Positions 28,186-37,215 of a stretch of 64,000 nt of DNA are shown here, piece by piece (position 1 is the first letter of the stretch; each line of letters opens with the position of its first letter). The DNA is from Streptomyces sp. NBC_00289 (lineage in GTDB: Bacteria > Actinomycetota > Actinomycetes > Streptomycetales > Streptomycetaceae). The stretch is taken from the NCBI RefSeq assembly GCF_041435115.1, contig NZ_CP108046.1:558001-622000 (forward strand), in the 5' to 3' direction. The notes below the pieces were generated by a model. The model searched no databases and was not told the origin of the DNA. It worked only from the letters and a program-made list of their open reading frames with translations. Both the position numbers and the translations under genes were made by a program.

Positions 28186-28618
28186 GCAGCCGCTTCCAGT
28201 TCGTCGCCGCCCCCGAGCGGTCCGCCCGCCAGGCGGCAGACGCCCGGCTCGCGGCCTGGATACCCACGTCCACCGGGACTCGGACGCGACTTACGGTGTC
28301 CCCAGGGTTACTGCCGAACTCCGCGACGGCGGCGGCCAGGCCGTGACCCACGAGCGCGTCGCCCGCGTCATGCGGGCCATCGGGCTCGCTGGAGTGCGTC
28401 TGCGGCGCCAGCAGCGCACCACCGTCGCGGACCCGGCCGCGGCGGAGGCCCCGAACCTGATCGGCCGCGATTTCACCGCGCCCGCGGTGAATGAGAAGTA
28501 CGTCGGCACATCACGTACTTGCCGGTCAGCGGCGCGAAACCGCTCTATCCCGCGACCGTGATCGACCTGTGCTCACGCCGCCTGGCCGGCTGGGCGATCG
28601 CGATCACATGCTTCCTAA
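28182..28618 (+). pseudogene. IS3-family OrfB, deleted and truncated
   Basis: Begins SSRFQFVAAPERSARQAADA, lacks part of the N-terminal region, and shifts frame to DATYGVPRVTAELRDGGGQA, VARVMRAIGLAGVRLRRQQR and NLIGRDFTAPAVNEKYVG. Another shift gives TYLPVSGAKPLYPATVIDLC with SRRLAGWAI, after which the sequence is cut near 28618 by the IS110 fragment. The second and third catalytic residues are lost. Confidence 0.8.
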
Positions 28619-28624
28619 TGTTGT

Positions 28625-29120
28625 TGTCAAGCTGCCGCAGGCACCGGTGGTGTCACTTCGTAGCACCGTCGATCGCGGATCAACGCCCAGAGGACGTAGA
28701 CGCGTCGGCGGGCGAGGGCGAGCACGGCCTGAACATGCTTCTTCCCCTCTGCGCGTTTGCGGTCATAAAACTTCCGCGAGTTCGGGTCGAACTGGACGCT
28801 GACCAGTGCGGACGTGTAGAAGACACGCGCTGGAGTTTCCGATGGTAAACGATCGGCCGGTGGAGGTTGCCGCTTACCTTGCCCGAGTCGCGAGGTGCGG
28901 GGGCGGCCCCGGCGAAAGCCGCCAGGGCGTCCGGGGAGCCGAAGTCGTCCAGGCTGCCGCCGACGGCGGCGAGGAACTCGGCACCCAGGGTCGCGCCGAT
29001 TCCGGGGACGCTCAGGATGATGTCGGCGAGCTCGTGTTCGCGAAACCGGCCCTCGATGAGCTTGTCCATCTCGCGGATCTGCTCGTTGAGGGCCATCACC
29101 TCCTCGGCCAGGGTGTGGAC
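28625..29120 (-). pseudogene. IS110-family transposase, C-terminal fragment
   Basis: The Transposase_20 domain begins at about 29117 (MALNEQIREMDKLIEGRFRE, ADIILSVPGIGATLGAEFLA, DALAAFAGAAPAPRDSGK), shifts frame near 28860 and ends with FDPNSRKFYDRKRAEGKKHV, QAVLALARRRVYVLWALI and a stop near 28625. The N-terminal DEDD part is missing, cut by the ISAs1 element starting near 29121. Confidence 0.8.
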
Positions 29121-29347
29121 CCACGGCCCCGGAGTGTTCCCTGGATGTGCGGTTTGATCATGTGATGCCGTGGAGCGTGAGGATGGCGCGGGGTGGTGTG
29201 GGCGCGTCGCGCGCTGGCGGTGTTGGCCCAGCCGGTTGTTCGAAGGGTGCCCCTGACGATGTCGCTCAGGGTGGCCATGACGGCGGGGGTGTTGCGTGTG
29301 TGGGTCTTGCGGGCGTCCTCGCCGAAGACGACGTCCCTGATCCAGTG

Positions 29348-30232
29348 AGCGTTTTCAGGGTGGCCACTGATCGAGTGATGCAAGGGGATGGCTGGCAGGG
29401 CAACGGACGAGGCTCCCAGGCAGTTGAGAGAGGTATCTGACATCTGATCTCGGTTGCCGGGGAGCCCCGTTGATTACGTATCCTGCCGCACTCGACCTCC
29501 CGCATGCCCTCGTGGAGACGGTCACGATGCTGATCGTCCTTCGTGAGGGTGACCGCCGGTGCAAGCTCCGTCCGTCCGCGCGTGCGGTTGTCGCGCTCGT
29601 GTACTTGCGCCAGCACACCACGCTGGCCCAGATCGCCGCTGGTTTCCGCATCAGCGTCGGGACCGCGCACGCCTATGTCCGCTCCGTGGTGGGCCTGCTG
29701 GCGCGCCGGGCTCCGGGGCTGACGCGGGCCCTGCGTGAAGTGAAGGCCCGGGCGGAATACGTGCTGGTGGACGGCACCCTCGCGGAGTGCGACCGGGTCG
29801 GTGACGGCCGCGGGGACTACTCGGGAAAGCACCGGCGTCACGGTGTGAACCTGCAGGTCGTCACCGATCCGGACGGCACCATCGTATGGATCTCGAAGGC
29901 GCTGCCCGGTCGCACCCACGACCTCACCGCCGCCCGCACCCACCGGATCATCGACACCTGCCGCAGACTCGGTATCCCGGTCCTGGCCGACCTCGGCTAC
30001 CTCGGTGCCGGCGGCACCATCACCACCCCGATCCGACGTTCTCCCGGCAAAGAACTCAACCGCCGGCAGCTATCGCTGAACAGGGCTCATGCCCGCCTGC
30101 GCTACCCGGTCGAGCGCGGCATGGCCCGATTGAAGACCTGGCGGATCTTCCGCAAAGCCCGCTGCAGCCCCACCTGGCTCACCACCGCAGCCAAAGCCGT
30201 CCTCACCCTTGAGAGCTACTGCTGAAAATCCT
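29348..30232 (+). mobile_element. 885-bp IS5-family element, copy B
   Basis: Same length and ends as copy A (3183-4067), opposite orientation. The 5-bp target duplication CAGTG is at 29343-29347 and 30233-30237, inside an ISAs1 transposase gene. Excision in silico restores the His-Trp-Ile-Arg reading of that gene. Confidence 0.92.
29470..30225 (+). CDS. IS5-family DDE transposase (copy B)
   Basis: 251 residues with the same protein sequence as the copy at 3190-3945, including the HTH ([20 protein letters not shown]), the catalytic segments [12 protein letters not shown] and [12 protein letters not shown], and [11 protein letters not shown]. The gene is intact, and the element sits in a different host sequence with its own target duplication, which is the strongest sign of recent activity in the window. 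Confidence 0.93.
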   Translation: MITYPAALDLPHALVETVTMLIVLREGDRRCKLRPSARAVVALVYLRQHTTLAQIAAGFRISVGTAHAYVRSVVGLLARRAPGLTRALREVKARAEYVLVDGTLAECDRVGDGRGDYSGKHRRHGVNLQVVTDPDGTIVWISKALPGRTHDLTAARTHRIIDTCRRLGIPVLADLGYLGAGGTITTPIRRSPGKELNRRQLSLNRAHARLRYPVERGMARLKTWRIFRKARCSPTWLTTAAKAVLTLESYC

Positions 30233-30845
30233 CAGTGCACGGAGTTTTCGATCGTCCAGTGGTCCCGGGCCCAGGAGGCGATCTCGTCGGCACTTGCCTG
30301 TTCTGTGGGCAGGTCGGTGATCGCGTAGACCGTCTCTGAGCTCCACTTCTTGGCGCCGAACAGGCGGCGCCTGCGGATGACCTGGCGGGCGTGGGGGGAA
30401 CAGGAGGCCGCTGACGCTGACGACTTGCAGTTCGCGGATCTCGTCGCGGCCGTGGCCGTGCGCTGTGGAGCGGTGCAGCACCGGGACGTCCTTCCAGGGC
30501 AGGGTTTTGAGCTGCTTGGCGAGGTTCTTCTGGTTGCCCTTCACGGTGAACAGGTAGTGCGCGTCGCATTCCTCCACCAGGTAGTGGGCGTGGGCGCGTT
30601 TGGCGTGCAGGGCGTCCACTGTGACCACGGTGTCCTTCAGTTCCTCGTCGTCGATCTGCTCCAGCAAGGGCTGGAACTCGGGATCTCGTTGGTCTTGGCG
30701 CCGATCTCGCGCGCGGCCACCGTCAGTGCGTCGTCGTGGCGTACTGCGGACAGGAAGTAGATCTGGCTGCCGTCGGGGCGCTTCGCTCCGCGCAGGCACT
30801 TTCCGTCCACCACCAAGCGTCGACGCCGCTGCGGCACGGGCGAAA

Positions 30846-31287
30846 GCCAGTCAGTTACGAGGCAGAGTAGGACAGTCGTGCGCAACGCCTCCTCGTCCAG
30901 ACGTCACCCGGAAGATAGCGCATCTGAAAGCCCGTTAGCAGACGCTCACCGCTCTGCGTACAGCCTTGAAAACCGTAAGTTTCAACCTGCTCGGAGCGAC
31001 CCGGCTGTCCCTGAAGCCCCATCCTCTCAGCTGAGCTTCTATGAGCAGCAATTACTCAGGAAATTCGCACCGGTGGACCACATCGTGGATTAAAGGGCAA
31101 CTGGCTATCGATTAAGTTTCCCGAATTGAACACATTGAATTTTCCGCGACCACTTCGACACGCAATGCACGAGGATGACCACAATGGCAAGGTCACCAGT
31201 TTGATGCACTCGCAGATTAGGTAGCTTTCAGTCACCCCTGAATGATCCAAGAATTTTATTTAAACCCTTCACCTATCAGGATCTGCA
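30846..31287. other. Upstream region of the WhiB gene
   Basis: About 440 bases without a recognisable gene, A/T-richer from 31080 onward. It probably carries the WhiB promoter. AGGA at 31278-31281 is the likely ribosome site for the gene at 31288. No clear operator was seen. Confidence 0.5.
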
Positions 31288-31566
31288 ATGAACAAATCAT
31301 CGGAAAAAATCTGGCAAGAGGGGGCGGCATGTACGGCTCCAGGTATCGACCCGGATATCTTCTTCCCCTCCAACCAATCCGGTCAGCGCGGCTGGGATGG
31401 GCTGGCTAAAAAAGTATGCCATAAATGTAACGTTTCCGAACTCTGTTTCCGTATGGCACTTCGTGAGGGTATCACTGAAGGCATATGGGGCGGACTGAAT
31501 GGTTGGGAGCGGCATAACGTGGGAGGCCCGCGACCCACCCGCGGCAGACGCCCTACGGTACGTTGA
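31288..31566 (+). CDS. WhiB-family Fe-S transcription regulator (Wbl protein)
   Basis: 92 residues with the four cysteines that bind the [4Fe-4S] cluster: C15, C44, C47 and C53 (C-x28-C-x2-C-x5-C). The beta-turn GIWGG at residues 66-70 and a basic C-terminus (GPRPTRGRRPTVR) for DNA contact complete the family pattern. Wbl proteins act with the principal sigma factor and respond to redox or developmental signals. The stop codon is one base before the likely GTG start of the carboxypeptidase gene, so the two may be translated from one message. Which Wbl class it belongs to cannot be told from the sequence alone. Confidence 0.95.
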   Translation: MNKSSEKIWQEGAACTAPGIDPDIFFPSNQSGQRGWDGLAKKVCHKCNVSELCFRMALREGITEGIWGGLNGWERHNVGGPRPTRGRRPTVR

Positions 31567-31567
31567 A

Positions 31568-32890
31568 GTGAATCTGGGCCTGCACATCCCGACGCGACGC
31601 CAAAACAGAATTGATTCTGAGCAGGCAAGAACCTTGCTAGGCGATTCGACGGACACGCCACAAGGAAAGCCACTCTGGGTAATAGTGCGGCGACTCAGGA
31701 TCGCCACACCGTTGATAGTTCTTCTATCGATCTTCTTTATCTTCATACAGATGGCGCGTCCCCTCCCGGCACCTTTCATTACGATGCCACCCGAGCTGCA
31801 CTACACCTTCGAAGGAAATGCGCCGAACCTGCCCTGGCCCGAAGAGGGCCAAGCCGCAGTGGAGGTGGAAGGTGTTGGCATCATGGGAGTGAATGGAGAG
31901 CAGCGTCCTTCACCCATCGCCAGTGTAGCCAAGACAATGACAGCGTATGTGGTTCTGCAGAACCATCCCCTCGCAGGGGAGGCAGAGGGTCCAATGATAG
32001 AGGTCGATCAGCAAGCCGAGATCGAGTCCAACGCTGACGGCGAGTCGACCGCGCCGATCAGGAAAGGGCAGGCATTCACTGAAAAGCAGATGCTGCAGTT
32101 GTTGTTGATTCCTTCTGCGAACAACGCGGCACGCTTGTTGGCCCGCTGGGACTCCCTGTCCGAGAGGGTGTTCGTGAAAAAAATGAATGCCGCAGCTAAG
32201 GCGCTTGGCATGAAAGACACTATATACACGGATCCGAGCGGCCTGAAGGCGACGACACTTTCCACTGCTATTGATCAGTTGAAATTGGCCAAAGCCGTAC
32301 TGCAGAATGAGGTGTTCCGGGAGATCGTCGACACTACACAGGTCGAAATATCTGACCAGATCGCAACGGTCTACAATAACAATGGCCGCGCACTCCTGGA
32401 GCCAGGCGTGAACGGTGTGAAGACTGGTTCGTCGACATCGGCCGGCGGGAACTTGCTGTGGTCTGCGGACACTATAATTGACGGCAGAAGGCACCGGATC
32501 GTCGGAGCCGTGTTCGCTATTCACACAGGCGCTAGCGTCAATGCCAAGCTGCAGAGGGCGATCACAGACAGCATAACTCTCATAAGGGCTGCGCAAGATG
32601 CCGCCGAATCGGCAAGCATAATCATGAAGGGCGATCTTGTCGGCTACGCAAACGACGGATTCGGCCACAGGGTCCCGCTTATGGCAACCAGGGATCTCAA
32701 GGCAGTCGGATGGCCCGGTCTGGAAGTAAAGAGCCGCCTTGAGAGCGACGGCGTCCCACGCTCCGCCCGGGCGGGCACGGTTGTCGGCATGGTGCGCGTC
32801 GGGAAAGGTGCTGGCATGGTGACGGCCCCGATCGCACTGCAGGACGCTGTGAGCGAGCCGGATCTGATAGCGAAGCTCATTCACTTCTAA
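31568..32890 (+). CDS. Membrane-anchored D-alanyl-D-alanine carboxypeptidase (S11, PBP5-like)
   Basis: Trims D-Ala from peptidoglycan stem peptides at the outer face of the membrane. The three active-site motifs are present in order: SVAK (serine codon at 31922), SAN in LLLIPSANNAARLL, and KTG in NGVKTGSSTSAGGNLLW. A membrane helix (IATPLIVLLSIFFIFIQ) lies near the N-terminus after about 45 cytoplasmic residues. The open frame begins at 31499 inside the WhiB gene; GTG 31568, directly after the WhiB stop, is my preferred start but has no strong ribosome site, which suggests coupling. It lacks the typical C-terminal amphipathic anchor, and the N-terminal helix would replace it. Confidence 0.88.
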   Translation: MNLGLHIPTRRQNRIDSEQARTLLGDSTDTPQGKPLWVIVRRLRIATPLIVLLSIFFIFIQMARPLPAPFITMPPELHYTFEGNAPNLPWPEEGQAAVEVEGVGIMGVNGEQRPSPIASVAKTMTAYVVLQNHPLAGEAEGPMIEVDQQAEIESNADGESTAPIRKGQAFTEKQMLQLLLIPSANNAARLLARWDSLSERVFVKKMNAAAKALGMKDTIYTDPSGLKATTLSTAIDQLKLAKAVLQNEVFREIVDTTQVEISDQIATVYNNNGRALLEPGVNGVKTGSSTSAGGNLLWSADTIIDGRRHRIVGAVFAIHTGASVNAKLQRAITDSITLIRAAQDAAESASIIMKGDLVGYANDGFGHRVPLMATRDLKAVGWPGLEVKSRLESDGVPRSARAGTVVGMVRVGKGAGMVTAPIALQDAVSEPDLIAKLIHF

Positions 32891-33379
32891 CTAACTTGTC
32901 CCAGGTGTCCTGACTGTTTCGGTGCCCAGTGTGTTGGGCTGGCCGAAGACGAACCCGTGCCGGCGCGTTCGGCCCAGGGTGTGCGACTGACAGGGCGGGA
33001 CAGCACGGCGCAGTACCCGGTCCGATCGCATCCGGCCAGGATTACACGGGGTCGCCAGAAGGAAGCCGAGGGGGACGCCGTACGGTGTCCGCAAAGACGA
33101 GGAGGTCCGCCCGTCTGCCACTCCCCGCGGTAGTCAGTCGCTCAATCAGATCGTGCGGCTGCCTGGCGGTGACAGTGGCGATGTTGTCGCCGGGCGAAGC
33201 TTCGGCCAGTGCCCGCTGCAGCCGGCCGGCATCATTGCGTCCACGGTTCACGGCGGCGTAGAACCCGCCATGGTCCCGGCGATGTCACTACCTGTGCAGT
33301 TCGGCAAGCGACCTCACCGGACCGACAGGGCTCGGCCTGCTATTCGCACTCGAGCTGGCATCGACGGATGATCGAACGT
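32891..33379. other. Non-coding stretch after the carboxypeptidase gene
   Basis: About 490 bases. I recognise no convincing gene; short frames on both strands look like old transposase debris but do not match a family I can name. Confidence 0.4.
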
Positions 33380-33530
33380 GCTGTAGATCGTGGACGGCGC
33401 AACGTCGCTCACCGCCAAGTGGGTGTCCGCGCCGAGCGCGTCTTCTCCCGCATGAGGGACTACACGATCCTTGGCGACTGCCATCGGCACGACGACGGCC
33501 TCCACCACGCGTCCGTGAAGGAGATAGGTA
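33380..33530 (+). pseudogene. IS5-family transposase scrap (catalytic Glu region)
   Basis: The frame reads VAHRQVGVRAERVFSRMRDY, TILGDCHRHDDGLHHASVKE. This resembles the VEHVFARMK...ILRDCR...GDGVHHA end of DDE_Tnp_4-type transposases. Nothing else of the gene is recognisable. Confidence 0.45.
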
Positions 33531-33611
33531 GCGTTTACTCCTGCGGAGAGGCGCGTGCCGGGCGAACTTAGAGATTAAGTGAGCAATCGCCCAAAATGAG
33601 GTAGGTGTGCT

Positions 33612-33905
33612 ATGGCCTCGATGTATTCAGTGACGCCCGTGCGAACACTGGCGGGCGTGGACGTGTTGGAAGCGTTGTCTCAGGCCCTTTTCTGCACTTC
33701 CCTTGGTCCGGACCTGTCCTCCAGCGTCGACGAGATACGCAGCTGCGTTCTTCATCAGCTGGGGAGTGATCTGGACGGATCGTGCGCGCGGCACGTCGCC
33801 GGAGCGGCTGGTACCGATGCTGCAGGCCATGACCGGCGCATGGCGTGGTGCCGGCAGATGATTCGTCTGGCCTTCTACAGCCAGGCGACGCCCAGGAGTG
33901 CATGA
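33612..33905 (+). CDS. Small conserved protein, paralogue of 24885-25172
   Basis: 97 residues from ATG 33612 with GAGGTAGG just upstream. The core aligns with the 95-residue protein at 24885: LSQALFCTSLGPDL, VLHQLG, CARHVAGAAG and RRMAWCRQMIRLAFYS. The most conserved block is Arg-Met-Ala-Trp-Cys-Arg. It lies 86 bases upstream of secD on the same strand. The junction with the secDF block falls between this gene and secD. Function unknown. Confidence 0.68.
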   Translation: MASMYSVTPVRTLAGVDVLEALSQALFCTSLGPDLSSSVDEIRSCVLHQLGSDLDGSCARHVAGAAGTDAAGHDRRMAWCRQMIRLAFYSQATPRSA

Positions 33906-33991
33906 TCCATCGTAAGCGCTCTACTTGCACACGAACTGTGAGCGGCGACGTTTCCCCACGTTCGCGCAGTACAGGACCTGAGGGAGACAAG

Positions 33992-35764
33992 GTGTATGCC
34001 GAACGCATGAAACGTCAGCGCTCAGCGGGTAACGGGAACGCGTGGCGCTCGCTGGCCCTCATCCTGATCGCCATCGTGGCGCTCACCGGCGGGATGTTCG
34101 CCTCCGGGCACACCACTCCGCGCCTCGGCATCGACCTTGCCGGTGGTACGAGCATCACGCTCCGGGCGGTCCCGGAGAAAGGCCAGGAATCCGCGATCAA
34201 CAAGACCAACATGAACACAGCGGTCGACATCATGAACCGCCGTGTCAATGGTCTTGGTGTCTCGGAGGCCGAGGTTCAGACCCAGGGCGAAGAGAACATC
34301 ATCGTCAACATCCCCAAGGGCACGAACTCCAAGGAGGCCCGGGACCAGGTCGGTACCACCGCCAAGCTGTACTTCCGCCCGGTGATCGCCACCGAGGTGA
34401 GCGGCGGCGCCGCGACGGCCACCCCGTCGCCGAGCGCCTCCAGCAGCGCCTCGGGCAAGGCCACCGACAAGGCGACCGACAAGGCCGGCTCGTCCGCGTC
34501 ACCCTCCACCTCGGCGTCCCCGTCGGCGTCCGCCAGCACGCAGGGGCGCGCCGTCACCGACGCCCTGAAGGCGGACAGCTCCCCGTCGGCGAGAAGCTCG
34601 GCCGCCGCGAGCGGCTCCCCGACCCCCAGCGCCAGCGCCTCCGTCGACCCGGCGACCGCCAAGCTCCAGGCGCAGTACGCGGCGCTGGACTGCAGCAAGA
34701 AGTCGGTCCGCAGCACGGCCGGCAAAAACGCCAAGGCCACCGAGCCGACCGTCGCCTGCGGCCAGAACTCGGGCGGCCAGTGGCAGAAGTACGTCCTCGG
34801 CGCCGCCGCTGTCGACGGCACGGACGTCAAGAAGGCGCAGGCCGTCTTCAACACGACGACCGCCGCCGGCTGGACGGTCACCATGGAGTTCACGAACAAG
34901 GGCAGCAAGAAGTTCGGGGACATCACGGGCGAGCTGGCGAAGAACCAGCAGCCGCAGAACCAGTTCGCGATCGTCCTGGACGGTGAGGTCGTCTCCGACC
35001 CGTCCGTCAGCCAGGCGCTCACCGGTGGCAGCGCGGAGATCTCCGGCAGCTTCGGCCAGCAGGAGGCCCAGAGCCTCGCCAACATGCTGTCGTACGGCGC
35101 CCTGCCGCTGACCTTCAAGGAGGACAGCGTCACCACGGTGACCGCCGCCCTCGGTGGTGAGCAGCTGCACGCCGGTCTGATCGCGGGCGCGATCGGCCTG
35201 GCCCTGGTCGTCATCTACCTGCTGATCTTCTACCGCGGTCTGTCCGTCATCGCGATCCCCTCGCTGCTGGTCTCCGCGGCCCTCACCTACGTGATCATGG
35301 CGCTGCTCGGCCCGGCCATCGGCTTCGCGCTGAACCTGCCGGCCGTCTGTGGCGCCATCGTCGCGATCGGTATCACCGCGGACTCGTTCATCGTGTTCTT
35401 CGAACGCATCCGGGACGAGATCCGCGAGGGCCGCTCGCTGCGCCCCGCCGTCGAGCGGGCCTGGCCGCGTGCCCGGCGCACCATCCTGGTCTCCGACTTC
35501 GTGTCCTTCCTCGCCGCCGCGGTGCTGTTCATCGTCACCGTCGGCAAGGTCCAGGGCTTCGCGTTCACGCTCGGTCTGACCACCGTGCTCGACGTGGTCG
35601 TCGTCTTCCTCTTCACCAAGCCGCTGATGACGATCCTCGCCCGCAAGAAGTTCTTCGCGAACGGCCACAAGTTCTCCGGCCTCGACCCGAAGGCACTCGG
35701 CGCGAAGCCCCCGCTTCGCCGCACCCGCCGTCCGGCCGCCCCCGTCGACCCGAAGGAGGCGTGA
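33992..35764 (+). CDS. secD: Protein translocase subunit SecD
   Basis: Part of the SecDF complex that uses the proton gradient to pull secreted proteins across the membrane. About 590 residues from GTG 33992, with AGGGAG 5-10 bases upstream; ATG 34007 is an alternative, and the open frame extends back to 33845. The first helix (SLALILIAIVALTGGMFASG) is followed by the conserved TPRLGIDLAGGTSITL and the large outer P1 domain, which carries a Ser/Pro/Ala-rich low-complexity insert (about 34420-34660) as in Streptomyces. The C-terminal membrane part has FEDG-equivalent and D-rich loops and at least five helices (IAGAIGLALVVIYLLIFYRG onward), ending KPLMTILARKKFF. The base composition is typical core-chromosome, unlike the neighbours. 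Overlap-coupled with secF. Confidence 0.95.
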   Translation: MYAERMKRQRSAGNGNAWRSLALILIAIVALTGGMFASGHTTPRLGIDLAGGTSITLRAVPEKGQESAINKTNMNTAVDIMNRRVNGLGVSEAEVQTQGEENIIVNIPKGTNSKEARDQVGTTAKLYFRPVIATEVSGGAATATPSPSASSSASGKATDKATDKAGSSASPSTSASPSASASTQGRAVTDALKADSSPSARSSAAASGSPTPSASASVDPATAKLQAQYAALDCSKKSVRSTAGKNAKATEPTVACGQNSGGQWQKYVLGAAAVDGTDVKKAQAVFNTTTAAGWTVTMEFTNKGSKKFGDITGELAKNQQPQNQFAIVLDGEVVSDPSVSQALTGGSAEISGSFGQQEAQSLANMLSYGALPLTFKEDSVTTVTAALGGEQLHAGLIAGAIGLALVVIYLLIFYRGLSVIAIPSLLVSAALTYVIMALLGPAIGFALNLPAVCGAIVAIGITADSFIVFFERIRDEIREGRSLRPAVERAWPRARRTILVSDFVSFLAAAVLFIVTVGKVQGFAFTLGLTTVLDVVVVFLFTKPLMTILARKKFFANGHKFSGLDPKALGAKPPLRRTRRPAAPVDPKEA

Positions 35765-35765
35765 G

Positions 35766-36884
35766 ATGTCGAAGCTCGGCAACCTCGGCGCCCGACTGCA
35801 CCGCGGCGAGGTCGGCTACGACTTCGTCGGCAACCGCAAGATCTGGTACGGCATCTCGATACTGATCACCATCACGGCCATCCTCGGCCTCGCGGTGCGC
35901 GGCCTGAACATGGGCATCGAGTTCCAGGGCGGTGCCGTCTTCACCACCCCGAAGAACATGAGCGTCTCGGTCGCCCAGGCCGAGACGTTCGCGGAGGACG
36001 CGTCCGGACACGACGCCATCGTCCAGAAGCTCGGTGACGGCAGCCTGCGCGTCCAGATCGCCGGCATCGACACCGGCAAGTCCGACCAGATCAAGGAGAC
36101 CCTCGCCAAGGAGCTGAAGGTCGACTCGGAGAACATCAACGCGGACCTGGTCGGCCCCAGCTGGGGCGACCAGATCGCCAACAAGGCCTGGCAGGGCCTG
36201 GCGATCTTCATGGTCCTCGTCGTGATCTACCTGGCGATCGCGTTCGAGTGGCGCATGGCGCTCGCGGCCCTCGTCGCCCTGATCCACGACATCACCATCA
36301 CGGTCGGCATCTACGCCCTCGTCGGCTTCGAGGTCACGCCGGGCACGGTGATCGGTCTGCTGACGATCCTCGGTTACTCGCTCTACGACACGGTCGTCGT
36401 CTTCGACAGCCTCAAGGAGCAGACGAAGGACATCACCAAGCAGACCCGCTGGACCTACAGCGACATCGCCAACCGGTCGATCAACAGCACGCTGGTCCGC
36501 TCGATCAACACCACCGTGGTCGCGCTGCTGCCGGTCGGCGCCCTGCTGTTCATCGGCGGCGGCGTCCTCGGCGCCGGCATGCTCAACGACATCTCGCTGT
36601 CGCTGTTCGTCGGCCTCGCGGCCGGTGCGTACTCCTCGATCTTCATCGCCACGCCGCTCGTCGCCGACCTCAAGGAGCGCGAGCCGCAGATGAAGGCCCT
36701 CAGGAAGCGCGTGCTCGCCAAGCGGGCCCAGGCCGCCGCGAAGGGCGAGCCGCTGGAGACCGAGACCGTCGACGAGCCGCTGGACGACGAGCCGGACGAC
36801 GAGGCGGCCGCGGTCGTCGGCCCGCGTCACCAGCCCGCGTCCCGCAACCGGGGCCGCGGACGGCCTTCGGGGAAGCGCCGATGA
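35766..36884 (+). CDS. secF: Protein translocase subunit SecF
   Basis: 372 residues, starting one base after the secD stop, with GGAGGC before the ATG as ribosome site. The order is normal: N-terminal helix, GIEFQGGAVFTTP (the conserved outer-domain start), then five C-terminal helices with VVIYLAIAFEWRMALAALVA, LIHDITITVGIYALVGFEV, TVIGLLTILGYSLYDTVVVF and GAGMLNDISLSLFVGLAAGA. A basic, Pro-rich cytoplasmic tail ends the protein. The stop overlaps the ATG of the apt fragment (ATGA at 36881-36884), as in the usual secD-secF-apt operon. The gene looks complete and functional. Confidence 0.95.
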   Translation: MSKLGNLGARLHRGEVGYDFVGNRKIWYGISILITITAILGLAVRGLNMGIEFQGGAVFTTPKNMSVSVAQAETFAEDASGHDAIVQKLGDGSLRVQIAGIDTGKSDQIKETLAKELKVDSENINADLVGPSWGDQIANKAWQGLAIFMVLVVIYLAIAFEWRMALAALVALIHDITITVGIYALVGFEVTPGTVIGLLTILGYSLYDTVVVFDSLKEQTKDITKQTRWTYSDIANRSINSTLVRSINTTVVALLPVGALLFIGGGVLGAGMLNDISLSLFVGLAAGAYSSIFIATPLVADLKEREPQMKALRKRVLAKRAQAAAKGEPLETETVDEPLDDEPDDEAAAVVGPRHQPASRNRGRGRPSGKRR

Positions 36885-36931
36885 CCGAGCTCACCGACAT
36901 CACGGAGCTGCTCCTCAGCCGCATCCACGAC
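36881..36931 (+). pseudogene. apt: apt (adenine phosphoribosyltransferase), first ~17 codons only
   Basis: MTELTDITELLLSRIHD matches the usual N-terminus of Streptomyces Apt, directly behind secF as in chromosomes. After this the sequence becomes unrelated (GGLLATSGRRGEYPAV). It marks the right breakpoint of a translocated or duplicated secD-secF-apt' segment of about 2.9 kb. Confidence 0.75.
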
Positions 36932-37011
36932 GGCGGCCTGCTGGCCACAAGCGGCCGGCGGGGCGAGTACCCAGCCGTCCGTCCCACCCATGTCTTCCGC
37001 ACCAGCGACTC

Positions 37012-37047
37012 CACACGATCACGAAGGCTCTCGGCCACTCCAGCGTC
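37012..37047 (+). pseudogene. Possible tyrosine-recombinase scrap
   Basis: HTITKALGHSSV resembles the conserved His-x-x-Arg/Lys...Leu-Gly-His-Ser-Ser block of integrases. Only 12 codons; chance similarity is possible. Confidence 0.25.
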
Positions 37048-37215
37048 CATGGCCCTCCAGGCCCAAGCGGTTGAAGCAGGGCAACCACTCGCCGACCGTC
37101 CTTTGGTTGCACTTCAGCTCGTCCCGCGATGGGCACTCGCTACCAAGCCCAGCTCAGCTCGACCATCCGTGCCCGCAGCACCAGATCACGCGGCGCCTTG
37201 CGCGCTCTCGACAGC
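37045..37215 (-). pseudogene. IS630-type HTH fragment
   Basis: The minus strand reads RARKAPRDLVLRARMVELSW, meets a stop and frame change, then gives remains of a recognition-helix region (Thr-Val-Gly-Glu-Trp-Leu and FNRLGLEG). This is the N-terminal HTH part of an IS630-like transposase. Confidence 0.45.

Larger units (their letters stand above)
29121..30845 (-). pseudogene. ISAs1-family transposase, truncated, frameshifted and split by IS5 copy B
   Basis: Read from 30845: LVVDGKCLRGAKRPDGSQIY, then after a frame change FQPLLEQIDDEELKDTVVTV, DALHAKRAHAHYLVEECDAH, LPWKDVPVLHRSTAHGHGRD, another shift, and HWTIENSVH at the insertion site. After the 885-bp insert it resumes HWIRDVVFGEDARKTHTRNT and ends near 29150. 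The terminal sequence near 29122 (CACGGCCCCGGAGTG) resembles the ISAs1 end at 6468. The N-terminal third is absent. Confidence 0.82.

Noticed and set aside
34499..35782. 427-codon minus-strand ORF opposite secD
   Set aside because: Antisense shadow of secD with a Gly/Asp/Arg-rich composition; secD is unambiguous.
35613..36830. 405-codon minus-strand ORF opposite secF
   Set aside because: Antisense shadow of secF, composed of Arg/Asp/Glu repeats typical of reversed high-GC genes.
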